A DNA stretch of 64,000 bases from Ailurus styani (Eukaryota; Chordata; Mammalia; Carnivora; Ailuridae), in assembly GCA_002007465.1 (NCBI GenBank), contig LNAC01000032.1, positions 812,180 through 876,179 on the forward strand. Reading direction: 5' to 3'. Each line of letters begins with the position of its first letter. Position 1 is the first letter of the stretch. The translations under genes were made by a program, and so were the position numbers. Of the stretch, positions 13,129 through 26,253 are shown one piece after another. The notes beneath the pieces are model-generated. The model saw only the letters and a list, made by a program, of their open reading frames with translations, made no database searches and was not told the origin of the DNA.

Positions 13129-13604
13129 CCATACAAGTGATTTTAAACACAACAACAAATACTTACCTAATAGTAACTTTTCATTGTGTTTAAGTTTTGT
13201 TTCTTCATTCCAGAGTTCTTGGCTGCTGACACATGTTCCTCTGTTCTACCCCCACTTAATGAATACTTGGGCAGCATTGTTATAATTCACCAGTGGTGAT
13301 GGTTAAAGTTACAGCTCAGGAGTCCCCAAAAATCACACCCGAGACTTCTGAGGCACCTGAAGAACAGCATAGTTCAGAAGATGTTGACCAGAGATGGTAT
13401 TTCTGTTTCCCATTAATGTGCTACTCTCATGTGACAATATTATAGTTTATATCCATTTGGCCATCAGCTTTGAAATCATGTCATTCTTGAGTATATTTTA
13501 GATGTAGAGCATTCATATTCCTTCAGATTTTACATGTCACAGGTGTCCTTATTAATATGATATATACCAATATTTCAAAATGTCATGATCTACCTCTACG
13601 TAAA

Positions 13605-13745
13605 ATGTACCTATCTCCCTACTGGCAGATGAAGAAACCAATGCTTAGTGAATAAGAAATGTACCCACAGACGTACAGTTTACAGGTAACAGGATCGGAA
13701 TCAGTTGGTCTGACCCGTAACCCATGTTCTTTGCTCAGTGCACGC
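13605..13745 (-). repeat. MIR fragment, antisense
   Basis: GGCAGATGAAGAAACCAATG, then GTTTACAGGTAACAGGATCG and TAACCCATGTTCTTTGC, matches the reverse strand of the MIR core. Diverged. Confidence 0.5.
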
Positions 13746-14624
13746 TGTGTACTTAACTAGCAAGGTCAAAATTAAAGGTGCCAACTCCAGACAGTCATTG
13801 TGACCTCCATATAAGGGGGATATGAAAAAAAAGAGGGGGAGTGGAATATGATTTTATAAGCCAGGGAAGGAGGAGAAACTTTGCTGAGTCTCTCCAACTG
13901 GAACCTGTGGGCCATTTGCTTCAAAACACTTGGAATGTCTTAAAAATTTCCATTTCTGGGTCTTCCACCCCAACTATAAAATTAGAGCCTGGAAATCTTC
14001 ATTTTTATGTACCTCCGTGATGCACCATAATTAAAATTCTCACATAATTTCAGGCATCTTACATGCTCCTTGAACACTACACTCTCCCCCACCCCCAAAT
14101 CCAGGGACTCCCTACACTGACAATTCCTGATAAATAATCAGAGATTCTGGGGAGATGTTCGGTAGCTAAGAAGTCCAGTGCATGAGAAACTCTGGAGAGG
14201 CATCGGACTGTGACTCTGATCAAGTAGGACATACTTGAGCCTTACTCATGCATTTCTTATTTTGTCTCAGACAAAATGGCTTTTTATAGCCATTTTTCCA
14301 GTTCCATGGACTATTAACTGGGTTCTTGCACCTGAAATAACATCAATGTTCTGGTAACCTTTCATTTCTCAATCACCTTCTTGGTCGGCCTCATGCCATC
14401 TCCACAGGGCTGTGAGAAGTACAGCAAGCCCCCAGACGGCATCTCGTGGTTCTACTAGGACTTCCTGTCTGCAAAATGTCTCCATGACTCTAGCTCCTCC
14501 CACCCCATATCCCACCTCCTACACGCATACATGATCTGACACATTTCTTGAGTCCCTGTTTCATATCAATCTGCAGTTTCTTTGGATGTCCCGTCATGCC
14601 TCAAATTCAACATGAGCTGACACA

Positions 14625-14715
14625 GAATTTGATGACCGAAGTTCTTAGCCAGCCCTTTAACTCAGTAATTCCACTGCTGAGCATCTATCCCAAGGAAATG
14701 ATTCAAAACAACGAT
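14625..14715 (+). repeat. Old L1 fragment, sense
   Basis: AACTCAGTAATTCCACTGCT and CATCTATCCCAAGGAAATGA is a common L1 ORF2-end phrase. The boundaries are uncertain. The 115-residue open frame overlapping it is not supported as a gene. Confidence 0.5.
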
Positions 14716-15250
14716 TTTTTTTTAACAAAATTAACTCACTTGTATAGACCCCGCCCAGATCAAAATCCTTATCAGCACTCCACAAGCTTTTCTCTGTGGC
14801 CCTTCCCAATTATTATTTCCCCAAAAGTAACTGCTAGTCTCACTTCTATCAGATCAGTTTTATCTACATTTGAACTTCATATGAACAGTGTATAATTTGT
14901 ACTCTGTGTGTCTGGATTCTTTAATTCATTATATTTGTGAGAATTATCTATGTTTTTACATGTAGCAATAGTTCCTTTGTTCTGCACAGAAAAATTTGGT
15001 TTAATAGGAAAAATGGAAATGGAAGCAAGCCAAGATCTGCAGAAAAATTAAGGAACAAAGTGAAATTTTTTCTCTAATTAGACCTGGTATACACAAATGT
15101 ATAAAAATGTGCTTCTCTGTGCTATGATTGTTGTTTCTAAAATTATTTTGTGATTAAATTGGGGCCATGAGTTCCTATTACCTTGTTGTGCTGCACTATG
15201 GAGACTTTGGTTTGGCTGTTGAGGTGTAGGAGAGGGGAATTTCTCAGGCT

Positions 15251-15448
15251 TTTTTTTTTTTTTTTTGAAGATTTAATTTATTTATTTAAGGGTGAAAGAG
15301 AAAGCATGAATGGTGGGGAGGGGCAGAGGAAGAAGAAGCGGACTCCCTGCTGAGCAGGGAGCCGGATGCAGGACTTGATCCCAGGACCCTGAGATCATGA
15401 CCTGAGCTGAAGGCAGATGCTTAACCAACTGAGCCACATTGGCACCCT
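15251..15448 (-). repeat. CAN-SINE, antisense
   Basis: Begins with the poly-T tail and AAGATTTAATTTATTTATTT. It ends with the reversed tRNA head (CTTAACCAACTGAGCCACAT, GGCACCC). Diverged from the young consensus. Confidence 0.95.
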
Positions 15449-16246
15449 AATTCTAAGGGTTCTTTGAGTAAAAAGAAATTCATAAAGTAGATGTGAGAGG
15501 CTCTCAGAACAGACCATTTGGATGTTCGTAAATATCAGGGAAGCCATGCCAGCATCTTGGCGATTCTAGGATGGGACATTCTGAATTGGCCACAAGTTTA
15601 GGGACTGGTTAAGTGTTGCTGAGGGTTTCTTCTGGGGAAGAAGATGAACTCTGCAACGTAGACGCTGCCAGCACGACAGAGCTCAAGGGTGACCCATCTG
15701 GGCACCAACTTTACAGCTGAAGAGTTTAATATTGAGTTTCACCTGCGATACCAATTCCCAACAATTTCCAGGAACAACAGTGCAAAGGATTTTTATAGTT
15801 GCCACTTTTTAGTGGCAGAGTTACTGTTCTGAGCTCACTGGCCAACTGCTAAGAACTAGGTGTTGTAGCAGGTCAGTAGCTATCTTTGAAAGTCTTCAGT
15901 CCTTATCTGTCTGTCTGTCCAATCCCTCTAACTTCATAATGCTGGTGGTGAATTGATCTCATTTGAGAACTTCCATTATTTCTGAAGCAAAGGATTCGGC
16001 TGGTGGGGAGGCTGAATTTCAGAGCCCTTATCACATAAAGTTCACCTGACAAAGAGCTCACCAGCTGTTTCAGGCCCTTGTGATTCTTTGGGAAATTCCC
16101 CAGAAATTTCCCTGGAGGTCCGTATAACCCTATCTTTTAAAGAAAATGTTAACAAAAGATGATTTCGAAGGAATATCTTTTCCTATGATCTCTTTTCAGT
16201 GGTGGTATCTGAGTGATCACTTTATTTTTAAAAAAAAAAAGATTTC

Positions 16247-16451
16247 AGGGCGCCTGGGTGGCTCAGTGGGTTAAAGCCTCTGCCTTGGGCTCAGGTCATG
16301 ATCTCAGGGTCCTGGGATCGAGGCCCACATCGGACTCCCTGCTCAGCAGGGAGCCTGCTTCCTCCTCTCTCTCTCTGCCTGCCTCTCTGCCTACTTGTAA
16401 TCTCTCTCTCTCTGTGTCAAATAAATAAATACAATCTTTAAAAAAAAAAAG
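16247..16451 (+). repeat. CAN-SINE, sense, inserted into an older SINE
   Basis: Full-length copy of the GTGGGTTAAAGCCTC subfamily. The sequence A-run plus GATTTCA precedes it and A-run plus GACTTCA follows it. That duplication lies at the 3'-tail boundary of the antisense SINE immediately downstream, so this copy is the younger. Confidence 0.95.
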
Positions 16452-16620
16452 ACTTCATTTATTTGAGAGAAGGAGAGGGAGAGAGAGAGCACCCCGGCAA
16501 GCACAGCAAGGGGAGGAGCAGAGGAGAAGCCGACTCCCCACGCAGCAGGGAGCCCAGGCTCTATCCCAGGACTGAGATCATGACCTGAGCTGAAGTCTGA
16601 CTGAACCACCCAGACACCCC
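16452..16620 (-). repeat. CAN-SINE, antisense, older host of the 16247 copy
   Basis: Reads CATTTATTTGAGAGAAGG to CCACCCAGACACCCC, the reverse of a CAN-SINE without its poly-T start, which lies on the other side of the younger insertion. Confidence 0.9.
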
Positions 16621-17104
16621 TTGAATGATCTCTTTAAAAACGAAACTCTCTCTGATAGGAGTGAGATTTGGCTCAGGGCCTTTCACCTCGCAGGCATTCA
16701 TACTTAATAAATATTTGTAAAATGAATATTGTTTAAATTTACTTTCTTAGGTATGTCTTGTGATTAGAGTAATTCAATTACTGTGAACAACTGAAAATTA
16801 ACAGTGCGCTGCTTAGAAAGGTTATAAAAATTTATCTAATGGATTTTTAGATCAATAAGCCCAAAGGAAGGAACCAGGCATTTACAGAACAGCAACTTTT
16901 ATGACTTATATTTCCCGTTTCTTAGAGTTGCTCCATGAGAACAGAAGTTTCGGGCTGAAATCCTAAAGGACATTTCTGGTCTCTAAATTTAAGGATGTGG
17001 AAAACGGAGAGTTGTAATAACTTTTTCTCTTTTCTCCCCTCCCCCTCCCCCCACCCCTTTGTTTCTTCCCTCCCTCCCTTTTTGTTTTGGGGTTGGGTTG
17101 TTTT

Positions 17105-17460
17105 TATAGTTTTTACAGTTTTGACCTTAAAAAGGTAAAAGAGCCAGGTATTTTACCAGCAAAATGAGTTTATTCAGGAATAGCAGAGCATTGCAGAACA
17201 GGACACGCAAACCAGAGCAAGGCCAGAGAGTGAAGGGGGGGCTTGCTTTCACACTGGAAAGGAGGAAGCTGGGAGGGGCTGTTGCGGCCTCTCATTGACT
17301 GAGTGTGGAGGTTTCCCATTGGCTGGGCTGTTGTCAGACCTGGAGAAATTCTTCCTTCCTCCTGCTTGAATATGTAAAGTAAGCTGCTTCCTGTTGGGGG
17401 ATGGGAGGTGCCAAGTATGCTTCTTGTCATAGGGAGGAGTGTGTGAAAGCGTCCCCTACA
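17105..17460 (-). mobile_element. Solo LTR of a class I endogenous retrovirus, antisense
   Basis: On the minus strand the element begins TGTAGGGGACGC at 17460. It carries a CCAAT box (ATTGG at 17318-17322 on +) and a polyadenylation hexamer (TTTATT at 17169-17174 on +) followed by a GT-rich stretch. No coding region adjoins it, so it is a solo LTR. The left boundary is not exact and I could not confirm target-site duplications. The 86-residue frame inside is spurious. Confidence 0.6.
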
Positions 17461-18394
17461 GGACTTCTAGACCTTGTTTTTAAAGCAGTTTATTTTTACT
17501 ACAGATAATGTTATATTTCGATTCAAGTGCTCTCCAATGAAATTTTCATTTATCGTCCCTCAGGAAAAAAGAAGTTTGGTTTCCTCGTGTGCCTGTGAAA
17601 CCTAGTTAAGATTGTGCAATGGAGTTAGTGGGGCAATACTCTTCATCTTAGCACTGGAATTATTGCTGTCCTAGTAAGTTTGTAATATTCCAAAAGGGAT
17701 TAAGAGTCTTTTCAAAGGAAGAAAGTCTTTTGTTAGAAACAACATGACTAACCACTTCTGTGATCTTGGTGAGTTTTTTGGCTTCAACATTAATCTTTGC
17801 TACTGCTCACATTTATTTTTAGGTTCCTTTTAGTTCATACAACTCACCTATTTTAATTTTCTGCAGTACTTAATTGGGTTCACTACCGGTAGTTCTTTAT
17901 CTCTTTGGTCCATTGTAAAAGTCCAGAAACCAGCACATTGTTCTTTACAAATGTAGTTGAAAGTTGTGGGCCAATCTCCACTTGCCTTGGAATGCGTTAG
18001 ACCACACACCCATCAGTGGTAGCATAAAGAAGATAAGGCAAAGACAGAAAACATACCCATCAAAAGACATTAATTTTGTGGAATTTAGCAGAACACTAAG
18101 ACTTAAATTCAGGGGCAGGTGTTCTCACCTAGCACAGCACCGATGCATAGATAAGTAATTTTCTTCATCAGCTACCTCAACAGCTTCATCCAAAGGTTCA
18201 TGAATTAGAAATGATGGGTGAGGGAGGGGAACAGGCAGGAAGGCATCTTGGAGGGCGAAGTCTCCAGAATGTCCCTAACTCAGACCCGTTCATGTCTCCA
18301 CATCCAAGGTTCTGAGTCAGTTCGTTGGAGATGGGTCCTAGACGTTAGAATTGTTTTAGCTGTTTTTGGTGATTGTAATATCCAATCAGGCTGA

Positions 18395-18665
18395 GAACTA
18401 TCGTGCTAAATGAAAGCCTGGTAGGGAGTCTGGTATCAGCACTGGGGCTGTAGTCAGAAGATTCTGGTACTTAGTAACTGGGTGACCTTGGGCCAGTCCC
18501 TTGCCCTTCCCGTGCCTATGTCTTTGTCTCTATAACCAGGACACGGATGCTCCATGAAGTTGTAAAAATCAAATTTCATGATGGAGGAGCTCAATAGAGT
18601 TCTTCAAATGTGCAACGCTATGCCAGCATCTAGCACAATGCTTACACAGGGTCAAGTACTTGTCA
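18395..18665 (+). repeat. MIR SINE, sense
   Basis: GTAACTGGGTGACCTTGGGC and CAGTCCCTTGCCC, then AGCATCTAGCACAATGC, follow the MIR core in order. Confidence 0.75.
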
Positions 18666-19213
18666 GCAAGAATTGAAGCTGGCATTGTGTGGCCGCCTTC
18701 TACTCTGGCCCTGATAGGGCTCAGGTTACTGATTGTTCCAAGGAGATGAACTTCCTCTATCTCAGATTAAAACATAATAATAGTAGCTCAAATAATGAAA
18801 GAAAATCCTGTCTGTTTTATGAGACCCAGTGCAATCTTAAAATTTCAAATTCAGATTAAAATGTTATGAGTTTTATAGCCAGGTATTATGTTTTTCTGGG
18901 GAAAATTCTAATTGAGATCTATTATGGTACAAATGTCCTTACCATTATTATTTTTTAATCTCCCCACCCTTCTTGCCTCCCGACTCTGCCAGGCTAATTT
19001 TTATCAGGTTATTTTTTTTAAAACGTGAGTCAGCATTTCTTTGCCTCATCAGATGCCTGGATTGCAAACTCCAGATTGCAAGGAAAGCCAAGTTGCAAAC
19101 TCTAGATGCAAAGACTGTGCCCCACAATATTATCTAAGCAATATTCAGACCCCAGGGCTTTTCCTTTTTTTTTTTTTTTTTTTAATGCTTAGATTCACAA
19201 GAGAATAAACTGA

Positions 19214-19410
19214 GAGGCGCCTGGGTGGCTCAGTTAAGCGTCTGTCTTCAGTTCAGGTCATGATCCCGGGGTCCTGGGTTCGATCCCCACATCGGGCTCC
19301 CTGCTCAGTGGGAAACCTGCTTCTCCCTCTCCCACTCCCCCTGCTTGTGTTCCCTCTCTCTCTGTATCTCTCTCTGTCAAATAAACAAATAGAATCTTTA
19401 AAAAAAAAAT
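19214..19410 (+). repeat. CAN-SINE, sense
   Basis: Head GAGGCGCCTGGGTGGCTCAG, CT tract and AAATAAACAAATAGAATC tail. Flanked by perfect 15-bp duplications AAGAGAATAAACTGA at 19199-19213 and 19411-19425. Confidence 0.97.
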
Positions 19411-22400
19411 AAGAGAATAAACTGATACATCAGAAAGTGAATTGAAGTCAACCCATCCCATCAAACATTAAATAAGGACATCTGTTTGAGACTGATGCTT
19501 TCTGACTTCTCCAGCGGATTAGGGGGTGCATCCGCCTTCTGTTTGTCAGGGAACCATGTTACTCACTAAGATACCTTTTCTGTGGTCTCTGTAAGACTTT
19601 CCTCATGTATGGCTTCCATGAAGCCTTTGGCTCTGATGAATTCCGCACTGCCACATGTAACATTTTAATTAGGAGTTCATGAATATCATTATCTGCGATA
19701 CTATTTAACAATTAGGTATCATCACCAGAAATGCAGTGGAAGCTACTCCATTTATTTTTTTAATTAATAAATTAATTTATTTACATAATTACTCCATTAA
19801 GCTTCAATACTTAAGTAATGGTTCTCCACAGAGGTCACATGTATCCTCCCCCTCCTATTCTAAACTAGGCTCAGCTCTTCTACTCAGTACTTCTACTCAG
19901 TTTTAAATGATTTATTGCTGGTCTTCATGATTGTTATTGGCTGTGTGATTCCTCTCTAGACTAAAAACTCCATCTAATATGTCTGGCCTCTCAGAAGGGA
20001 AACAGTCATTATCTAAGCAATATTTAGACTTTTAACATATCCCTTTTTATTCAGGAAAAAAAAGTCCTAAGGTTTATTTAGCATCAGATTATAAATATTA
20101 GAAATGGGCACTAAAGATTGGGTTTCTAATAGCTTCTGAAAAAGAGCAATATATGACTATTATAGAACAAAATTCAAGGAGGAATCACTGTTAACAGTTT
20201 GAAGGGTTTTTCCCATAAGTATTTTTATGGCCATCATATATATTTTATAGCCATAAAACCTTTTTAAAATGTACAGCGGTTGGATTATACTGTACAGAAT
20301 GTTTTGCTCCTTATATTTTTTACTTAACCGTCTTGTACCTTGGACTTTTTCCACGTCAGCACCTCGGGCAGATGTACCTGACACCCTTCATAGTTGTATG
20401 TGTTCGTTGTTGTTTATTTAACCCTTCCCATATCAAGTGGGCTTTTAGATTTTGTTCTATCCATCTTATCTGTATTACAAAACATACAGTATGGAATGTT
20501 TCAGCAAGTATGCCTAAAGGGCACGTTGTGTTTCCAACAGTGGAAGTACTATGTCATAAGATATGTGTATTTTCAATTTTGATTACAAAATATGCAATTT
20601 TATCCTCACGTGCCTTGGTCCACAAGTTGTTTGAGAGACTTTCTAATAGAGATGTCTGATTAAATATTCCAGTCAAGACAAAGGAGTCAAACCTAGAAAT
20701 GATCACTCATCGAGAGATGAAACTGTACACTGTCCTTGTTAGTGAGCAAGTAGGGGAAGTAAATTATTAAAAACTACAATGTCTATTCCCATGTAACTGC
20801 TGATTTATTGGGCAAAAAATGCACACCTTGATGGTTTGTTATATTATTATTATTAAAAAACGTATTTTTAACACAGGCTAAATGCTAGACACAATTTAAG
20901 TAGACATTCTCTGTTAAGGATGCCTATCATCAGGTGTGGAAAGGTTTTAGAAGCAGGATTGCACTTTGTCAAAGAAACGTGACATGACATGGGGACGCCA
21001 TTACTCCATAATCACAAGCACTGCATTCCTGTATCACCTTTGGGATCTAAGGGCATTAGAGTGGATTTTTGGGTTCTTGTTACTTTGCTTTAACCTCTTC
21101 AGGGATCATTGCATATTCTCCCTACTCTGAAAACTGTCAGCGTCTATGACAAATGGTAATTCAAGTTTTGTTATCAGGGAAATCAGTGACCTCTCTTACG
21201 TTTGTAGAGTTGCTACCGTTGGATCAGCTGTGGTCATGTTTTGACAACTTACATGATCTCACCCTCGTTTTCTTTTTTCCATTTTCTGATTGTAGGATAC
21301 AAGTATAATAAAACATTTTCATTGCCCAATCCTAAAAGTAATTGCACCTTTGGTTATTGAGTTAGCAGGCTGAGGGGTTCTGGTGGTTGGCACTTGAGAA
21401 TAAAAACCTTCCAGAAAACCTTGTTTTGATTCCAGAATACCTTGCATTTAAGTTAAGGGCCAATAAGGGAACAATGTAAAACTGAATTTATCTACCATCG
21501 ACGTTCAAGTTGGAACAATTGAAAGGTTTATTGATGATCTATGTCATCACTGATGATCTGATTCTGGAATTCTGTAGCTATTATTGAGATTATTCCACTT
21601 TGACTTCCAGATGGGAGTAAAATTGGAAGGCTGGAATACAGAGTTATTCTGTATTCTGATAAATGATTAGGCCTCATGGTCAGAGCCTGGGTTTGAAGGA
21701 AGATTCACCATGGCTCACACTTGTTTAGAAAGGATTCCAATACTTGTGAAAGGAAAAAACTAATACAACCTGAAAATGAGAACTTGTTTTCCAAACGTTT
21801 ACTCTAAATGTTTCAACATCTGTGTAATGGAGTATATTACATGTCCAAAGAAGAATCCCAACCAGATATACATGCATTGTCTCCCAGTCCTTTCCACTAG
21901 TCTTGGTGCCCAGGTATCCTCATGGACTGGCTGATCAGGGATTAGGGTTGTATCTCAATGTCACACTGAAAGGTTTCTGTAAAGCCTTGCAAACTAGTAC
22001 CATTGTGATTGGTTAGTCATTATATCAATTGGAGCTAAGCATCCATTTAAAAAAAATTTTGTCAATCTGACATATGCTTGCTTTAAAATAAGCAATGCAA
22101 AAATATATATATAGTATTAAAGAGAAGGTTCTCTCGCCCACCCCCAGAATACCACAATTAACAGTCCAATAGGCATTCTTGGTACCTCCTTGAGCCCATA
22201 TGATGATAAATGGCTAATGATGAAGAAACAGACCTCTTCTGGACTAGGACTCCAGAACATTTGGTTTGCGAAGAAACACCTTAGCTAATCAGATCTCCTT
22301 GCCACATTGTGCTTAATGTAGTTGAAAGAGCAGAAACATCCACTTCTCCCTTCACCGAGCTCTCTCCTATTCCATTAACTGTTACAACCAAAACTCGACT

Positions 22401-22867
22401 TTGACAAGAAAAATTACATATTTCTTTTTAAAGATGCCAGTGTGACCTGACAACTGGGAAAAAACCTGTGATATAGCACTAATCTGCCCTCATTAAACAC
22501 AATGGCCCAGATTCTCAGCTTCTTTGAGACTATAGATTTAGGATAATCTTTATCCCCTGATTGAAAGATAAATTTTACATTAACCAGATGCTTTTCTATA
22601 CCAGTCTCCTTCAAGATGTTCTATGGAAAATGTGTATTTCACATCCTCTTTTGAACATGCTGGCTGTCACTTGTTTTGTGAAAAGTTGGCTCATGAAAAG
22701 AAGAGTGGTTGAGAATGTTGATGCCGTGTCCGGGGATGGCAGGGAAGAATGTCAAGATTGATTAGAAATGTCCGCCATGAGTATAAGCAAGGACTGGGGG
22801 AAGCAGAACATAAGCTGCATATCTGTCTTTTACATCACGGTGTCTCTCAAGATGATAGAACTTAAAA

Positions 22868-22985
22868 TGCCTGACATAGTCTGTAGAGCACACAACTCGA
22901 TCTCAGGGTCATGAGTTCGAACCCCATGTTGGGTGTAGAGCTTGCTTAAATAAATGAATTAATTTTTTTAAACAAAAAAAGAGAA
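22868..22985 (+). repeat. Old tRNA-derived SINE, sense
   Basis: TAGTCTGTAGAGCACACAAC and GGGTCATGAGTTCGAACCCC keep tRNA-like A and B boxes, followed by TTGCTTAAATAAATGAATTAA. This is a short old SINE, not a tRNA gene: the acceptor arms do not pair and an A-rich tail follows. Confidence 0.8.
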
Positions 22986-24639
22986 ATGATGTAACTTAAG
23001 AAGGAAAAATACCTGAAGTATTTTTTGGTCAAGTATCATAGCCTAAGGGCCTGAGCCTAGTTATAGGAAAAAGCCACATGGTTCCAAAGTGTACCATGGC
23101 TGAGATGTACCAGGGGCAGAGCCCCTGGCTTCTCACAGATAACAATCGTCCCATTGGCTTAGCAGCTCCCTCACAGCCCCTCAGCAGGAGCATTGTCACA
23201 TCACAACAAAGCGCCTTTGCCCACAGACACATAGACCCGATGGCTGGCACTGACGATTTCCCTGAAAAATGCATTGTCCTCTGTTTTGAGTCAGCCTTAT
23301 TGTTGAGAGCTTAGGGAGTGAGGCTGAGGTCCAGATACAGGACGATCCTATGTGCTATACACTGGTTCCCAGCAATACCGTGGCCGCCTCATCTCTACAC
23401 TTCTCATGCTGCAGTGCTCTGAAATGACTGCCTTGTACCCTGACCCTGAAACTCTGAATCCCTATTTATCCCGACGTCAAATCCCCCTTCCTCTGAAGTC
23501 TTCCAGTGCCGCCCCCTCCCCTAGCCAGAGTTAGCTTATTTGCTTCTTGTCAGCCCCACATCTGGGATATTGCCAGTCCATATTTAGCAACTGAAAGAGT
23601 AAATGAAACCGTGCCAATGCTTAAGAAATGGGCTATAAACTACAATGGTTTTTGAGACTCAAGAAGATGAAAGGACAGTGACTATTCCAGGGTGCTTTCC
23701 TCGTCTCTGCTCTGACCATGTATGAAGCATAGAGTCTGGCGGCAGAACAGGAGAGGAGGGGCTCTGCTGACTGTCGTTGGGTTGGTGTTTAGCTCTGGAC
23801 AATATGCTGATGGTTCAGAAACGTCCTAGACCAGGGGCTAATGAGCAGAGACCAATATATATCGAAAGCATGTCACTTGTCTGTTTCTCTGCTTCGAGCT
23901 TGTACCAAAGTCATTGACTTCTCTCCCACTGGTTTATGGAAAGCCGATAACTGATGTAGTCAGTAGCTGACCAGCAGTATCTTGACTTAGACATACCGTG
24001 TAGCCGCAAACTGTTAACTAGCGTTCCAAGGTCTACCGAAAACCCGATCTTGTGTGTTGTGTCTGCTGGAACACAAGTAGTAGAAAGCAAAACTCCAAAG
24101 GGCTTAGACGATAAGAAAGCTTTATCAAAAACAAGAAGCCTTGCAAGAGGGTCACACAGCCACTAGCAGCCCAGTCCTCACATCACATTGGCTAGGAGTG
24201 GGTCAATGCCCACCCATAGTCAATCACTGGTAAGGGCAATGGGATTACTAAAACTTGCTGAAGTAATTAGGATGTACTCCTAAATCGAAGATAATGTCAC
24301 CTTCCTTGGGCAAATCATGAGTTGAGAGAAACTGGACAAAATCAGGATTCTTTTCAAGAGGAAGAGCAAAAGGAAGGACTTGGCTCTTGAATAGGCAACC
24401 AACAGCATCTGCTGTGTATGCAGCAGCATACTACAAGTTCAAAGGCCCAATGTGCAAATTACCTTAACTTGGCAATGGTGGTCACTTTTCATATTACCAT
24501 TTTGCCATCATCCGGTGAGGTAAAGACAACACATAAAAAAATCAATTCAGATAGAACAGAAAGTCACCATTCCCTGACTTTACCAATGAATTCCAATTCT
24601 CCACTCTCCAGTTAGGACAGTTTATTGACTGTAAAGACA

Positions 24640-25010
24640 CAGGTCATTCCACCAGGAGGGGACATTTCTTTGAGATAAGAAACTGAAAGGGCAGCCTTGG
24701 AGCAAACAGGGAGAAAAGCTCCCTAGGAGGACATGTATGCAGAGTTCCTAAGGCAGAAAACAGAAAGGATAAGAAAGTGGTGGAATGATTGGCTCACGGT
24801 GAGCAGGAAGAGAATGGCAGGTCGGAAGGGTGGAGACGAGGGACAAAGGGGCTATTCAGAGCCTTGGAGGTCCTATTAAGGAGCTGGGGGTTTTATTCCG
24901 TATACAGTGGGAAGCCACCAAAGGATTAAATGGATCTCCAACTGTAAAGTGATACCAAAAATCCTATTCAGGATCATTTTATGTGTTGGAAAGAGTAATT
25001 CCATTTAATG
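24640..25010. repeat. Unresolved ancient interspersed repeat
   Basis: Phrases such as GAGCCTTGGAGGTCC, TATACAGTGGGAAGCCACCA and GATTAAATGGATC resemble a widespread ancient mammalian repeat consensus that I cannot assign to a family with certainty. Confidence 0.35.
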
Positions 25011-26253
25011 CAGGTGGTATGTCATTAGAGAAGCTACTTACAAAGTCCCAACTAAATAGTTACCAGGAATTCAACTTTATTACCTTGGTTGTAGGCAAGG
25101 TTGACCTTTGGTTCTAGTTGGCGGACACATGTTGATGGCCTAGTGGAATGACTTATTTTGAAGCAACTCTTAAGATCTCTTAAAGGAACAATAATGCCTC
25201 TGAGGAGAAATGAAAGCTGCTATTCCCAGATTGGTGAGGTTGCTACTCATCTCAGCAGCCATTCACTGGTTAATCTGACTTAGCCCTTTGAAGGGGATGC
25301 TGCCAGAAAAAGAATGGCTGAGTATGGCTCCCCACACGGTCAGCCAGCTTTGCTATCAGTCATGTGTGTAGTCCACGTGCTCTGGTACCTTCTGTAATGG
25401 AGACTGCCCGTTCCAGCTGCAAAGTTCTTTCACACTTCAGGTTGCATTACTGAGCTCAACACATTCCAGAGCTCTCCTGTTTCCTTGGCAGTTCCTTGAT
25501 AAAAATGCCCAAAGCCAGTTTATTTTTCAACAATCTTTGAGTACCTGCATCTGTGTGGAGGCAAACATGTGACAGGGCTTTGAAGAATGGGGTTCCAACA
25601 GGGTTAACCTGTGGTTATGGGGAGCTCAGGAGAATGAGCCTGAATGGAGAGCTAAGCCTTCTGCTGGCTTCCATGAGAAAGACGGATTAGAGAGTGGAAA
25701 GGGGATAAGTGGTGACAGTGGTGGTTTTGAGGCTGCTGCAGGGGTCCGAAAAGATGCCAAGGAAGTCTACATTGATAAGGCCAGTCCAAAGATAAAGGAC
25801 GAGTTGGCTTAGAGAAACAGATATTCAGGCAATTGAGCCGGGAGTTGGGAGGGGCGGAGGATTTCGAAAATGATTGGACATAGGACAGACTTGAGATTAT
25901 TCCAAGAGTTTTCAGCCACCCCAACTCATCCCCAAGGGAGAGTTCTCAAGCTGAAATAAAACAGTCACCAGCTTCATGAGATCCTGTCCTGGCTCCATTC
26001 CGCTTGGCTGTGACCTCTTCTTGGTACAGTGATGACAAATATGTGGCATCGCGTATGGTCTTCGGAATAAAGCATTAAGAAGTTGCATTGCTCTCGTTCA
26101 CAAAACATTTTAAGATGCTTCTAGGTCAATGCAAGTAATTATGAGGCATCTATACCTCTTTCCCCTCATGACAGGCAGTCTTCTAAGTATGGGTAATGTC
26201 AGAAATGAAATGATTTGCCTGAATGTTGTTTCTTTTCTCTTTTCATTATAAAG

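Larger units (their letters stand above)
1..26253 (+). other. ELOVL6: ELOVL6 intron (3' part), upstream of residue-74 exon
   Basis: No exon encoding the missing N-terminal 73 residues was recognised here, so the whole stretch is read as the 3' end of one intron. This fits the long introns known for this gene in mammals. Named repeats are listed separately. Stretches with nothing I can assign: 740-1480, 3650-4170, 4410-5200, 6200-7130, 7390-8040, 8240-8750, 11650-12690, 13130-13600, 13750-14620, 14900-15240, 15450-16210, 16630-17100, 17470-18390, 18670-19190, 19430-22860 and 22990-26250. Confidence 0.8.

Noticed and set aside
22868..22985. Possible tRNA gene
   Set aside because: A and B boxes are present but the arms do not pair and an A-rich tail follows; it is a tRNA-derived SINE.
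1..26253. Earlier ELOVL6 coding exons
   Set aside because: I looked for codons of the N-terminal region (for example a WMQENW-like or FGGRHLMN-like string) by eye and found none; a translated search would settle it.
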